A stretch of 64,000 bases of DNA. It comes from Cliona cf. orientalis. Its lineage: Eukaryota > Porifera > Demospongiae > Clionaida > Clionaidae. The translations under genes were made by a program, and so were the position numbers. Of this stretch, positions 24,541 through 36,903 are shown piece after piece. Every line of letters begins with the position of its first letter. Within the stretch, counting starts at the first letter, position 1. The stretch spans positions 3,720,001 through 3,784,000 of the forward strand of contig OZ005705.1 of assembly GCA_963930775.1 (NCBI GenBank), given 5' to 3'. The notes beneath the pieces are model-generated. The model was not told the origin of the DNA. It saw nothing but the letters and a program-made list of their open reading frames with translations, and did not search any database.

Positions 24541-25331
24541 CTTTGGTTCCTTCTTTTCAGACTTTTTGAGCCCAAAATCAAAAGCCATAACTACCCCTCC
24601 AATGTTGGATACACATAACCATTGGCCACATATGCACATATGCATCTCATTAATAGTAAAGAAGTCTTCTCCATCGGTGAACTGAGTACCGGTTGAAAAT
24701 ATAGGAGGTAGAGAAGGACTTTCCTCAGTCTCTGACAGCTTAGGTAAGGTTGGATTGCTTTGTGTTTGAGGAGGTCTGCTCCTTTCCTGGCTCAGTTTGG
24801 AAGAGTCATCTGAAGGTTGGATTGGCAATGATACATGGATGAAATCGTCAGATGAGCTGCTACTAGACTTCTGGACATGACAATTAGTATCAGAGGTACT
24901 AGTGGAAATATCAGATGAAATACTGCTGGCTGTTGTCACTACAGCCTCCATAGAGGATATCTGTCTGAGTATAATATCAGTGGGACGCTTACGAGGATCA
25001 CCGGGATCTTGCTCTGCCATTACCTGCCTAGAAGCCAGATTAGTAGCCTCTTGACTCTCAATACCCTGCTCTCTTCCGTCCATTTCCTCATCATCACCTT
25101 GCTCTAATTTCTTTTGTGATTTTTTCACTCCTCCACTTAACTTTACAATCTTTGCTACTTTCCTGAATGATTTTGATGATAACTTGGGGGAAAATTTCTT
25201 TTCTTCTTTCCCTGACGGAGAAACATCAAGTTTTGAACCATCATGATTATCATTCCTTCTCTTTTTGAAAATGCTCTTCTTCTCTCGCGAAAATACTGTA
25301 CGTCTATCTGCTTCAGGAGTAACTTCACCAC
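24541..25331 (-). CDS. Lgl/tomosyn-like gene, exon e (low-complexity insert plus blade)
   Basis: A 791-base exon bounded by ATAAG and GTGAGA. The first two bases complete a glycine with exon d (TDG-GEVTPEADRR). The first 210 residues are highly charged and Ser-rich: a Lys-rich block (SKSFRKVAKIVKLSGG), then a Ser/Asp-rich block (SSSSSSDDFIHVSL) and a Pro/Ser block. The last part returns to a blade, INEMHMCICGQWLCVSNIGG then VVMAFDFGL, corresponding to the '-LCVSG-S--V--Y-F' strand of tomosyn or the equivalent in Lgl. The long insert is not typical of the family as I know it. Confidence 0.75.
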
Positions 25332-26758
25332 CTTATAAGAAGCAATACAGTAATATTAACTTGTACAAGTGTAGGCTAGAGGTAATTATGTATATCGAAC
25401 AGGAAACAAACAGATCACACAAAACACTTCTAATAAAGGCACCCATAATTGCGTCCTATGCAATTTTTAGGTTCTAATTAGAGTCACCTTCACATGTGTA
25501 AATTACTTTTAGGTGGCGCCTATTTTAATTAATGGGAACATGGACATTGCAAGGTGCAATACTTGTACTGTTGATCGACTCGATCAAGTACCACATAGCT
25601 TTTATACTATTAAACTGCATGCTTAGGTGTCGAACTTAGCTACATTTATATGATGGGCACTTATCTACTGCTATGATACCATTTTGGAGTTATACAATGA
25701 TCAATCTGATGGCTACTGTACCAGCAACTCCAGCACGACTGAGCAATCAACTTTTAAAAGGACCTTAAAGAGTGAAATAGTATTTGTTGTCTTGCCACTG
25801 ATACACTAGCTCATTGCCACCAACTAGGACCGGTAAATGATAGCACTTGTGCTCTGGTAAAACTTTAAAAATTGTTCTAATTGCAGCTCTTAGAAGCTTC
25901 CCTACTTTAGGTGCCCTGTGACGTACCCTTTTCAGCTTTAATTCGAAGTACCTTTGCAAGATGTGATTAGGTCCCAGCATGGCGCATAAATTACAGTAGT
26001 TTGACAACCAAACGAAGCTTCATGAAGAGAAGACAATTGACTACATGATGTACATTACCAATCCTAGTTTCACGGTGAACATGCAGCTCGATACACTTCA
26101 TTGACAGCTACAGCTTATCAAATAATTGCAATCAGTGACCTCTTCATTATTTTGTACATATTTTGGGGATGTTTCAGAGTAGCCCAATGCGTTACTCTGG
26201 GTGGCAGATGCTATCCTAATTACTGTATAGCTGGAAATCTTGGCAGAAATCAAATTTGGCTGTTTGACCCAAAAATATTGGTAAATTTAAGTTTGGTGGT
26301 TCAGTACACCAAAGACATATATATTATGGGCAAATACATGACATTGTCAGAACTTTAGGTGAAGCTTCATTTGGCCAGTTGCCAAGGAAGATCAGAATTT
26401 TCCGGTAATTTGATATTAATTTTAGTGAAAGCAATTTCAAAACATATTATGATAAAAACCACCATCACCCATCTAGATTTGTGACCCACATCATAAGTAA
26501 AGTATTGGCCACTATTACTATGTAGTTGAAAAGAGAAGACAGCTAGCTGCTGTGCAGCAAAGTATAAATACCACTGTCATAGCAGTGGGCTGTCTATGTT
26601 CACTAGCATGTTGATTTAAAAGTATTTTGGACAAAAGATGGTGGCTGCTGACGGTGTTCATTTCATTCAACAGTTACCATTGCCAGTTATATGTTATATG
26701 TTCTATAACAACTTTTATCTTCAGGAGATGTGGTTGCGAATATTCGCCAGGTTAGATA

Positions 26759-27186
26759 CCGTATTTTCCCGCTATTAAGCGCATGCGCTTATATCGCCAC
26801 AGGAAGAAAAACTGCACTTAATAGTGAAGTGCGCCTAATAGCGAGATGCGCCTAATAAAGAATAGCTGCATCCAAGAACATATGCACGCTCGCGGTATCA
26901 TTTAGGGGCGTAGCCAATCGATCGATCGCGCAATCATTTGTTCCACCCAGCTCGAAATAGCGCTCATAGCTTAAAAATCGATAGTAGCCATCATGATTTC
27001 AAGTAACTTGCAACGGCTGGAATCTTGGGCTAGCAAGAAAGCATGCAGATATCGAGGTCAAGGGTCACATATGCGCTTATACACAAAATACGCCTAACAA
27101 CGAGTGCTTAGGTCAGGAAAATAGTATGCGCTTAATAACGAATACGTGCTTATAAGCGAGATACACCTAATAACGAGAAAATACAG
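26759..27186. mobile_element. MITE, family D copy 2
   Basis: Ends CCGTATTTTCCCGCTATTAA and inverted CTGTATTTTCTCGTTATTAG with TA at 26757-26758 and 27187-27188. Interior matches 19592-20047. The two copies have diverged moderately, so insertion was not very recent. Confidence 0.85.
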
Positions 27187-27317
27187 TATAACATGATAAA
27201 AATAAAATCACCTAGTAAAAAGTAATACCTAGGAAATATCACTTGTTTGTTGCCTCAGGAATTGTAACTTGTGCTATGATAAGATTAATATCACCATATG
27301 TATATACAGGTATAAAA

Positions 27318-27392
27318 ACAATTGAATAAAATTGAAGGATGAAGTAGGGATGGCAGGATCAAACAGTACACAAACAAGATTTGTAAGGGATA
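27318..27392 (+). repeat. half copy of the 33059 inverted-repeat family
   Basis: The run AAGTAGGGATGGCAGGATCA and following ACACAAACAAGATTTGTA match the arms at 33059-33285. Only one arm is present here. Confidence 0.7.
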
Positions 27393-29114
27393 CAGTGCTA
27401 CTGAGCAAAAGAGTACATTTTTTTATAACTTTGCATGTGCACTTGTGTGGACCGGTAATGAATAGAAATAGTACTTTTAGCTGCAGTAGTAGTGTACAAG
27501 GCTCCAAAGGAAGACCGTTCCATAACAGAAGGCATGACATGTCGTGACGTCAATGTAATATCACGTGCACAATATATAGCAATGTAAATCGAGAATAAAT
27601 CGGCTGTTGGAAGACTTGGAGAGCATAAGGCAAGACTTAATAAGCTAGCATATGCCTATTACTGTATAATATTAATGTACAAGGCTGATACGAGCGGCCG
27701 TCTAGTCAAGCACAACGTGTCCGCCCTACCACACTTCTTTTGAGGCTTTGGAGGAAACAAACGTTAGTGACCTGACTATTGCTAGTATCTTACCTCGTTT
27801 AGATCGTTAAGAAGCGATGAGCTTCTCAACGTTCGACGTTTACAAGCGCCATTCTCGCCATCGTCTCGTTTCAGATAGTTAGGGGGCGTGGTCAATCAAA
27901 ATGTCATTTTAATGCACGTGCATTCAGGGTAACATCATCAATGAGAATCCTGACCCGTCTGGAGCAACTGGCGGAAATGTTTGCTTCCGGATTTGGCGTT
28001 TCCTGCAAAATATTCACAGTTCCATGCATGCACTAGGATTGTTATGCATAAGGATGCATAAAGCGTAATATCAGCTCTTAACTAAAAATTTCATGCAAGA
28101 TTGAGTGCCTAACTTAAGTTGGCCATGCATGCACAATAGTGTATGATGCAAAAGAAGACATCCTGGGTATCAAAAGACTGAATTAGCACTTATAGGAGTA
28201 TTCCAGGCCTATGGGGTGAAGCTCTTGTCAGAGTATGGCATTCAGGCTACAAGGCTTAATAGAAAAAACGGTGCTCTAGCCACAGAGCAAACGTTTGGAG
28301 ACAAGGCATACCATGGGCCCTCACTGCTACACTGCCATATCTGAGTTTACAAAACATCTCAAGGATTACTACTTGGACACTATCGTAAGGTGGCGAAGTG
28401 GAAACAGCTTCAATACAAATTAGACAGAAGCCTCCATGAACTTCCAACCAGGTAACCTAACTTATTTACAACCAAACCCATGCAAATCACCTCCTCACAT
28501 AATTAAAATTTATTATTGGTTGTCGTGCAACATAATAATTTTTCGCTGGAGGCTGTACATGGCACCTCCCTTCTATAATCCTAGGTACACATATTCACTG
28601 GAAGTTGTACTTAAAATCCCTATGCTTGTATACGCTTATTGAGTAGCTATAACGTGGGGCGCAGAAATAACTAGAGTATATCATAGAGTTGGTATACTCT
28701 GTAAGTAGGATCGATGGCCTGGATATGCCATATATGTAATACATTACAAAAACGTTAATACCTCAGAGCAACTTAAATGTTTAGATTTTTAACTTTCATA
28801 TTCATGATCTACGCCAGAGTATCTATCTATCAAGGCCCCACTATCCATAGACATGTATGATCAGATATGCCTGAACAAGCTGTTTTTAGAGCTGTATAAA
28901 AAATGCATGTTATATCTGCTCACATACGTTAAAGAGTAACCTAATACCATAATATAGAGTGCCAATAATCGTACATTAGCACCGTTGCTTATGCTACTCA
29001 CTCGTAATAATGCATGGTTATACACTTATAGTACCATCGTTCTATTATGACAACGAGATTACACTATTATGCGCTAATGAAAGTGGTACATGAATGTGCG
29101 TACATCATACATAC

Positions 29115-29498
29115 CATCTGTCAATTCTTGAGACTCGGGTCGTAATTGGCCAGTGGCAGGAGAAGTTGCATTATTCATCCGTTCATCTAGAGTCTCTGTT
29201 TTGGCTTCTGTAAGACTAATAGAAAGGTGTGGATGAGACACAGAGGTGGATTCCTTAGTATCAGCCATGAAACCAGTATGTGTAGTAGAACATGTGTTGG
29301 TAGGCTGTGACAGCTGCGATTCAAATGAATGAGGAGGCTTTAAAGGAGGAGGAGGACGGGGAGGGGGCACTTTTATGCTATCTTGGAGAACAGTAGATGC
29401 AACTCCAGCAGGAGGAGACTTGAGACCAATAGTGGATGGTTGGTAATTCATTTTGAAGTGTGTATTTGTATGAAGAGTAAAGAATGGCTGAAGAACAA
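29115..29498 (-). CDS. Lgl/tomosyn-like gene, exon d (blade end, proline-rich linker)
   Basis: Bounded by acceptor CTGCAG and donor GTATGT. It opens VVLQPFFTLHTNTHFKM, the strand that follows the 'GH-DGS-R-W' blade in Lgl/tomosyn proteins. It then leaves the fold for a linker with a polyproline segment (VPPPRPPPPLKPP), a plausible SH3 or EVH1 ligand, and Ser/Thr-rich sequence ending QELTDG. Phases on both sides fit exons c and e. Confidence 0.75.
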
Positions 29499-29555
29499 CT
29501 GCAGAAGGAAACTATAATATTACGATAAATCCTTTAAATCTTCATAATTACATAC

Positions 29556-29596
29556 CTGAACTGCAGTGCCAAAGGCGAACAGATCCATCAGTGTGC
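29556..29596 (-). CDS. Lgl/tomosyn-like gene, exon c (41-bp microexon)
   Basis: A microexon between AATTCCAG and GTATGT encoding HTDGSVRLWHCSS, one diagnostic WD strand. It is separated from exon d by a 57-base intron and from exon b by 12 kb. The first base completes a glycine codon begun in exon b (LTG-HTDGS) and the last base a valine with exon d. Because phase and motif both fit, I am confident despite the length. Confidence 0.8.
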
Positions 29597-30909
29597 CTGG
29601 AATTCAAATAATAATGGTACATCTAGCACATGCACATGCATGGAGGTACATACTATTATGTGCCCTTCCATGCAGTAAATGCCATTCACCAGGGAGTTAC
29701 AATGCATATGGTATTACCAAGAGTGCCCGTGTTAATGCTAATAAGATGCAAGATATAACTAGCGCAAGAAAATTCACGTTCTAGGACTTTTACTTTGTGT
29801 AGAGAACGTAAAGATCTTTACCAGAAAATCACATAAAAATTATATTTTTTAGCTTGCGTTCTATTGGAATAAACATGGTACATTAGAGGAAGAGTACGTA
29901 TCTCCTGTGGCACCTATGTTGTGTGATGGTGGCGTCACAGCACATAGGTAAATACCAGAGAAACGCTGTACAAGTACATGAATATATATGATACTTAAGC
30001 TCTATCATAGACAATAGAGCTAACCCGTGATCAAGTTTTAGACCGATTGCACGCTTTGATACACTTTGTTTGTGATCATGCCACACCCCCAACAATCGAG
30101 AAATTATGGTCTAAAGGCGTTGCTATGCATGCGAAGGCATTTCTGCATATTATACATGAATCAGAAATCGATAAAATGGACCTGGGTGGAGCCATTTAAA
30201 ATGAATGTAAAGATCAAGTAAGGGTTAAATTTCGTTGTTGACAACAAGAGTTGCTTGTTCTTTGATGCCCAAGAAGGTGAGCAAACGTACAGTAGTTCGA
30301 TGAATTTAGCTTTAGCTAGATAGCAAACTCGCTAATTAGCACCATTTAGCAACGGGCTCCGGGTACGGCAGCTGTACAGACTAGGTGGATTGAAATGAAG
30401 GCTTGTTTCATCTTTGTATCTCACAGCTAGTCTCCATAGATACAGGAAGGGCGTGTTTGACATGGACATGACAAAATCTGGACTTTGATAAATTTCGACC
30501 TGGGCTACTAAAAACGCGTATTATGCGAATCCCGTGTGGATCTCATACAAAGAATTGTCATAAACCTGGTCACATATTATTATGAAAACAGTGTGGCCAC
30601 AAGTTATGAATAATAACATAGGGTAGTTCCATATTATGATCACTGTGTAAATGAAATATGGAATCTGCACAGCTATGATTAGGCTGATACATGTAGTACA
30701 CATGTAGGTAGGTAGGATGAAGTCACAATTGAGAAACGACGAAACTGCAGTGACAGGTGGGTCATAACAGCAGAGTCTCCATGCACTAGTAACATAAGAG
30801 ATCATACTAAAGCCGATCAGCACCAGCATGCTATGATGCTGTGGAGAAAAGCAAAAAGCTACTGCTAGGGGACCGAGACCAGCCAATTCTCCCATTGAAT
30901 GACTTCTGA

Positions 30910-31370
30910 GTGATATTTCAGAAGATGCAATAGCTAAACTTCAAGTGATATTTGACTAGGCCCATTTTTTGCCACTGAAAAGATTGCATTGAGCAAGTAT
31001 CCAGCCTTATGTAAGCTAGCTATAGAGGCCCACCATGGAGTCACTGTTGGCATCAAGTACAATGAGCATGCAGCAAAACATTCTGTCACTACATTGCCAA
31101 AACGAGAAGGCAAGGTTTGGTAGCAAAGGCCAAGTTCTTCTTTTCAATTTTAATGGATGGAACATACGCTAGTGGTAATATTGACGATGAAATACTTCTA
31201 GTGGTATGGTGCGATACTGAAGCTAGTGATGGAAAGGTGCATACAAGGATGACGTCCTTTAGCCTGACAAGGCCTAAGTGTGTAACTGCAACTGGGCTCT
31301 TTCAGTGTCTTGAATCATCGCAGCAGGCATTACAAATATCAGCTATAAATGCTGAAGAGTGAAAAAAGTT
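30910..31370 (+). pseudogene. hAT-like transposase remnant (ZNF862/TTF type)
   Basis: Broken frames give FFATEKIALSKYPALCKLA near 30970 and then KFFFSILMDGTYASGNIDDE, ILLVVWCDTEASDGKV, ALQISAINAEE from 31140. The string SILMDG-----NIDDE--VVWCD is characteristic of hAT-derived proteins annotated as zinc finger 862-like. The remaining catalytic region is not found in frame; scattered short similarities may continue to about 31960. No TIRs or 8-bp duplication were identified. Confidence 0.65.
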
Positions 31371-33058
31371 AGTTGGCATTGCATCTTCCAACTCAAATTA
31401 AAAAAAAATTATATATGTAGTATAGATGCAAGAGCATCTCATCGACTTGATTAAAGAAGTGCCCTTGAGGGCATCCTTGACAGAGTTCTAACCTGTGAGC
31501 TAAACACCACATTCAAAATATCCAAGGAAGCTCATTTTCAACCAAGCTATTCAATCCACCAGCAGCTATGTTTGAACTAGCACCATCCTTTCTGAATAAA
31601 TGCACTGAATTTGATGACCCGAGTGGATCAAGGTTGGTGACACTCAAAACTCGGTGCAGTGAATGTGTAGGTATATAAAGTTTGGCATCTACACTGTTCT
31701 AGAGGGTTCTGAAGCCTTGCACAGAGTAGATACAAAATACTTAGAAAAAATTGACCTGTTCCGATAATACCATTATCTTTGGTTACACAGGGGTCCTGCA
31801 GCAGTATCTTTTGGAATATCATCAGCAGCGCAGGCGATGTGAGGGGGGACCTTGGAGGAGGATGTGGCTTGCAAGACCGAGGTGGCTAACTTTGGTACAT
31901 GCTCGGGCTCCTGGGATTTTGACTAGATTAAAAGCTTTCAAGATAGCTACAGTCAATCATAGAAGATAGCTACAGTCAATCATAGACAACAATTTACTGG
32001 GACACAACCAGTGCATAGACCCATGAAGGCCCTGGTGTAGCTATGCCAGTTAATAGCACCCTGCAGGTATATACAAGTTGTACTCAGGACCCTCTATCTT
32101 GTATTCCAGTCTAAACTCAGTCTGTGTTCATCACAATGCAGGGCCAGAGGAAGCAATTTTTATGTGGTCAGGCAGAGTATTACGTTGGGTAGTGGCATAT
32201 GTATGTAACCATGCTGAAACTGGGGGAGGGGGGGAGGCATCTGGAGACATACTCCCACCGGATAAGTTTGCAATTTACAGTCTCAGAGACTGCTTCTGGT
32301 GGCCTCTGAGTCCAGTTTTAAGAGCCAAAATTAAGATATCCAAGATTATAGCTAGATCCAATTCCATTTTTTGTAGGAATTTTACATCAATAGAGAAGCA
32401 GAAGGTACTCAGATGAGCAGTACATTCCATCACAGACAATACTAGTGGCGAGCTATGAATCATTGATCCCACATTCTATCCACAGTTATGTGGCTCACTT
32501 TAATACCAGCAGCTGAACTTAAGAACGTTTACATTAGATATTTATACCTTAGTATATATAGTAATGCCTGTAGGTCTAGACAACTGTCTGCTTATAATTA
32601 TGGAGGATGCGAGTTCCTAACGATCTTTACTACACGATCAATAAAGTTAACGACCATTACTCAACTGAACGACAAAACAAGTGGTCTGGTTTTGACCTGA
32701 TAAACTGTACTGGTTCTGCCGGCCCTGGAATGGGACCATGCTTGAAATGTAGAGCCTTAGTTGCATGCTCTCTCTGGGATTCGCTTATAGACTAGGACTA
32801 GGATTCTACAGTGTGTTCAGACTGGTGATTGTTTCATTCAAATAGCTGCAATAATTTCTGAGATGAAGTTCCCTAGCAACCACTCAAAAAACTTCGTGAA
32901 AGTTATGAAACAACCTTAGTGATGAAGCATAGGATGTCTCCTAGTATTAATTATCCATTGCTACCACTCTTGTTTTGATGCTTTGTGTTACTGCCCCCCT
33001 ACTTTTGCTTCAATTTATATATTCATCCGTATGCATACTTATACTACAAGTTAAAACC

Positions 33059-33285
33059 AATTGAATATAATTGGATGGATGAAGTAGGGATGGCAGGGTC
33101 AAAAAGTACACAAACAAGATTTGTAGGGATAATCATATCCACTATGCATCCCCACGCTTACTTTTTGAGTAGCTGGGGTGCAAAAATAGTATGAATGTAT
33201 AGTGGATGTTATTATCCTTACAAATCTTGTTTGTGTACTTTTTGACCCTGCCATCCCTACTTCATCCTTCAATTTTATTCATACT
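33059..33285. repeat. inverted repeat with ~75-bp arms
   Basis: Arms 33059-33133 and 33208-33285 share AAGTAGGGATGGCAGGGTCA and ACACAAACAAGATTTGTA in inverted orientation, separated by about 75 bp. A single arm occurs at 27318-27392. Likely a small foldback element. Confidence 0.75.
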
Positions 33286-33699
33286 TGTTTCTGTTCCTTT
33301 TTCAATTTTTTTTATTGTTCTCAGTATAATTCATCTCACATGATTTGCTCATTCAACTGTCAATGGTCCAGTGTAATTTAATAGGAACTGGGAGGTACCA
33401 AAGTTTGTGGGTGTGTGCAAAATTTGTAACCACGCTCCTCACATTCCTGTGCTGACAAAGAAGCTATCATTTGACTCTTCGGTTTAGAGAGAAAATTTTA
33501 AGCTTTGTTGGTAGTAGCTACCATTTATCGACTATCTTTGTCACTGAGGTACTGAGCTAGCTGACTGCTGAGGGACCACGCCTGAGGAACAGCCGCTCCT
33601 CAAGCCTCCATATTCATGATCAAGGTGTTCCAGAACTCTCAATAGCCGCTGATATTCTTCGCATGAATTTTGCCGGTTTTCTTAGGTATATAATTTTGA

Positions 33700-33890
33700 A
33701 CACATGTCTAGTTCTCCCAGTTACACCAAGAGTAATGGGCAGACCAAACAGGCAGTACAAACAGCAAAGGGCGTGATCAGGCTCGCCTCTATTATCAAAC
33801 AATGTCTCTACGTTGGTGTAATCTTAGTCTATAGAGCTACTGGTGGGCTGGTGATCAAGAACCTCCCACTAGTCAAGGAATGTCTACTCC
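33700..33890 (+). pseudogene. retrotransposon integrase remnant (Ty3/gypsy type)
   Basis: An open stretch contains SSSPSYTKSNGQTKQAVQTA, corresponding to the catalytic-core segment around the third acidic residue in Ty3/gypsy integrases, where a glutamate normally follows the SNGQ motif; here that position is lysine-rich and degenerate. The rest is frame-shifted. Fragment only, not functional. Confidence 0.55.
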
Positions 33891-35892
33891 CAAAATTGCC
33901 ATGTCTTGGATGATTCCGTAAGCTGATGTCATACCTTCAGAGTGGAACAATATGGTGGAACCGGCATCATTTCAAGTTTGATCCATTACCCGTAGAAAAC
34001 GATACATCTTCATTTGGAGGCTGAGCCTAACAAGACCTCGAAAATTATGATCAGATCACAAACTGGAACTCTGATACAACCACCTCAGAGCTTATGTAGT
34101 TGAATGGGAGATGTTGCATGTGTGACCATTAATGTTATAGTATCATTATATCATGGTGCATGTATAACTTTTCCTATGTTTATCAGAGTCGGTAGACTTT
34201 ATAAGTAGGGATGATCCAGACACTCCATATATAAATATAATACATCATAAATACCCAAATATCTCAAAACAGGTATCTTAGTGAAGTTCCTAAGTGTCAA
34301 AATTAGAATCTCCAGCAAATTATCTATCCAATAAGACCAAGATCATTCATCAAAATAATTGTATATGCCAGAATCAGATGTTCAAAGAAACGGCCATTAC
34401 TCAATCCTTTTTCTTTTTCTCTTTTTCATTTCCAGGGCTAACTCAAGACTGCCTTGACCGCTCATCTTAGTTTAAATCCAATCCACTTTGTAGCGCCCAG
34501 TGCAGTGGCATGCTAATGTTGTGTTGTCTTGATGGTTATGTAATTGTGGGTGTGTACAGCACATGGTGAAGTCATGTGACTGTAGTCAGTGGCACGTGCC
34601 ATGGCATCTGCATCCTAGCTAGCTACGCTAGCCAGCAGAGCACTATTTACAGGCTGGCCAGTAGCAGTGTGAGCACTAGCCCTAGTGGCTAGACTAGCAC
34701 AGTGTTAGTGCTGTGCTGAACCATTGAGCTACATTTTGAAGTCATCAACAGCCTTCTGGGATGAACAGAATATTTTCAAGTTGCATAAAGTTGACACAAA
34801 TTTAGTACGCAGGCGCAGTTTGCTCATATCATATCTGTACAAACAATCAAATTCTTGTAAATGTATGGACTTTCAGCAGGTGTAGTGTACACTGAAAAGG
34901 AGAACAATATGTGATTATTGTCAGTTATTTTTCAAGATACCCAGAATCCACCAAACTCAAACTACAACCTTGCCCACAGTTAAAACAGTGTTGAACTTAA
35001 TAATTTCCCGATATGATTACTAAACGAAGATAGATTTCAAGATTATCAGCTGCCAAATCAGTGAGCTGAAAGTGCCTGAGTAAATGCCATCTTTCAAACA
35101 TAGATAAGTTTTTGTGGCACACTTCAGTGAGAACAAAGCTTAGGCTTACAGACTTTAACATGGCATAGAAGAATCCTTGAACGATTAATATAATAATCGA
35201 GGATGATTATGCTTGAATATCTCAACACTTATGGAGGTACGAACATCAAAGACAATAGGGTAGCTTTAATAGTGAATAACTTTTATCCAGAATGTAGTTA
35301 GTAAACGACAAAGACAAGTTCTACCATAGCAATTGCTACTCTCTAACTCAAAGACTCCAGCACTAGTAACAAAATAAGTTGTGCAGTAAACATATTTCAC
35401 ATAGTTGCCTCGCGAGAACCAACTGCTTTGTGACTATAAAGTCGAATTCTAACACTTGAAAAAGTAAAAGAAACGCAGTGTTCTATCAGTTGATAGGTAT
35501 ACAATCATTGAAATGCTTGATATATAATATATGTATGCACGATTGAAACTGTGGGTGTGGCTTGGGCATGGTCGACATTATCCAAACTTCTTGCTTATCC
35601 GAACTCTCAATTTCTCCATGCATGGTGTGGATAATCAAGGTTGGACTGCACTATCAATCCTCTTCAGCATTTCAAATGAAGTTGTAGTTATAATGTACAG
35701 TGTCTTAGTCGGTGCCAGTGACTTGCAACGGATACTTAGGAAGTGGAGGGACTAAAAGTGGTGCTTGAAGTTGCTTCCCTTGCACACTGTAAACATCACT
35801 GAATCATTTCAGTGAGCTCCTTCATTACAATAGGCCACCAAACAGAAGTATTTGCTCGCATGCAGCAATGTTCAATTTCTTGATGCATTTTT

Positions 35893-36560
35893 TCATTTTC
35901 TCTTCTCACATAGACGAACTGGCACAATGTGATAAAAGTAGTGAAATGTGCGATGATCATTCCTGGCCTTCCAATATGGAATTAGATTAGCTGGAACTTT
36001 CTTTCGTGTAGGCCATCCAGAGAGGCAGTACTTCTTCATTTCAGGACACTCAGGGTCTGCATATTGATCCTGCAATTGGAGCGAGCTGAACTCGATCTCC
36101 AAGGGTGCTCAAGATAGAGTGTTAGCCGTGTACGAAAATTTTACAGGAACATGCCGAGCAAAGTACTCAATCTTGTCAATTGGAATCAAATTACTTGCAG
36201 AGTAACAGATAGCAGTTGGCATTGTCATGTTGTTCTTCTTTTGACATCTTGTAGTGTCCTGCTGCACCAGGGCATAAAGAATGGTATTCCTCGATCGATT
36301 CACCCTCCTATAGGTTCCTACTGTTGAACCTTGTACATTCAAAGAATCTTGTCTATTCCAAATATCATTAAACTTGGCTGAAACAGGCATATGATTTCCT
36401 TTTGTCTTCTGTGGTGTTGGAGGTTAGAATATCTTTCGCTTCCTCTCCAAGGTAGTAAATTAAAATTCTGACCTCTCTTGTTTTGCAAGACATGTGGTAT
36501 GGTGAAACAGTTCGTATCGCTTCTTCCATTTTAAACGGTTATCTGGCAGTTTGAGTTGCA
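35893..36560 (-). pseudogene. Ty3/gypsy gag and integrase remnant
   Basis: On the minus strand, frames from 36560 to 36109 resemble a gag capsid region (VRILIYYLGEEAEDILTS and a downstream basic stretch). After an internal deletion, 36102-35893 matches the integrase zinc-binding and linker region (DPECPEMKKYCLSGWP then PYWKARND). Reverse transcriptase is missing between them. It ends about 75 bp from the TIR of the Tc1-type element. Confidence 0.55.
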
Positions 36561-36903
36561 GTTGAGCTCCATAATGTGGTCGTTTTACTCTTCACAGTGG
36601 CTCAGAGTACAACTCCTTATAAACAACACTTCTACAGAGTGTTTTGCTTCCCTTTGAATTCTGCTGTCTTCAGTAGACAGCTGTAGTACACTTGTAGGCA
36701 TAAATGAATTAGTGGTTGCACTAAAACAACTCCATGCCTATGCCTTAAAACAACTAGTGTGTACATGCAGAACTGGCTTGGACCAGTTTTGAGCACCCGG
36801 TTTGGACCAGTTTAGGAGCTGGTAGACTACTGTCAAGTAGCTGTTTGTTGCGAGATTGAGACTCTACAGTGCTACACTGCGCCTGCCTGCCTGCCTATCA
36901 AAA

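Larger units (their letters stand above)
25332..29114 (-). other. intron between exons d and e
   Basis: About 3.8 kb. It holds MITE family D copy 2 and a half copy of the 33059 repeat at 27318-27392. Near 27690-27900 a CpG-richer stretch (GCGGCCG, ACGTTCGACG) stands out from the AT-rich surroundings; no gene was assigned to it. Confidence 0.45.

Noticed and set aside
30521-30895. 124-codon minus-strand frame with hydrophobic stretches
   Set aside because: Considered as a WD or membrane exon of the host gene; the phase and motif do not fit the exon b to c junction, which is already complete, and much of the frame is low-quality hydrophobic sequence.
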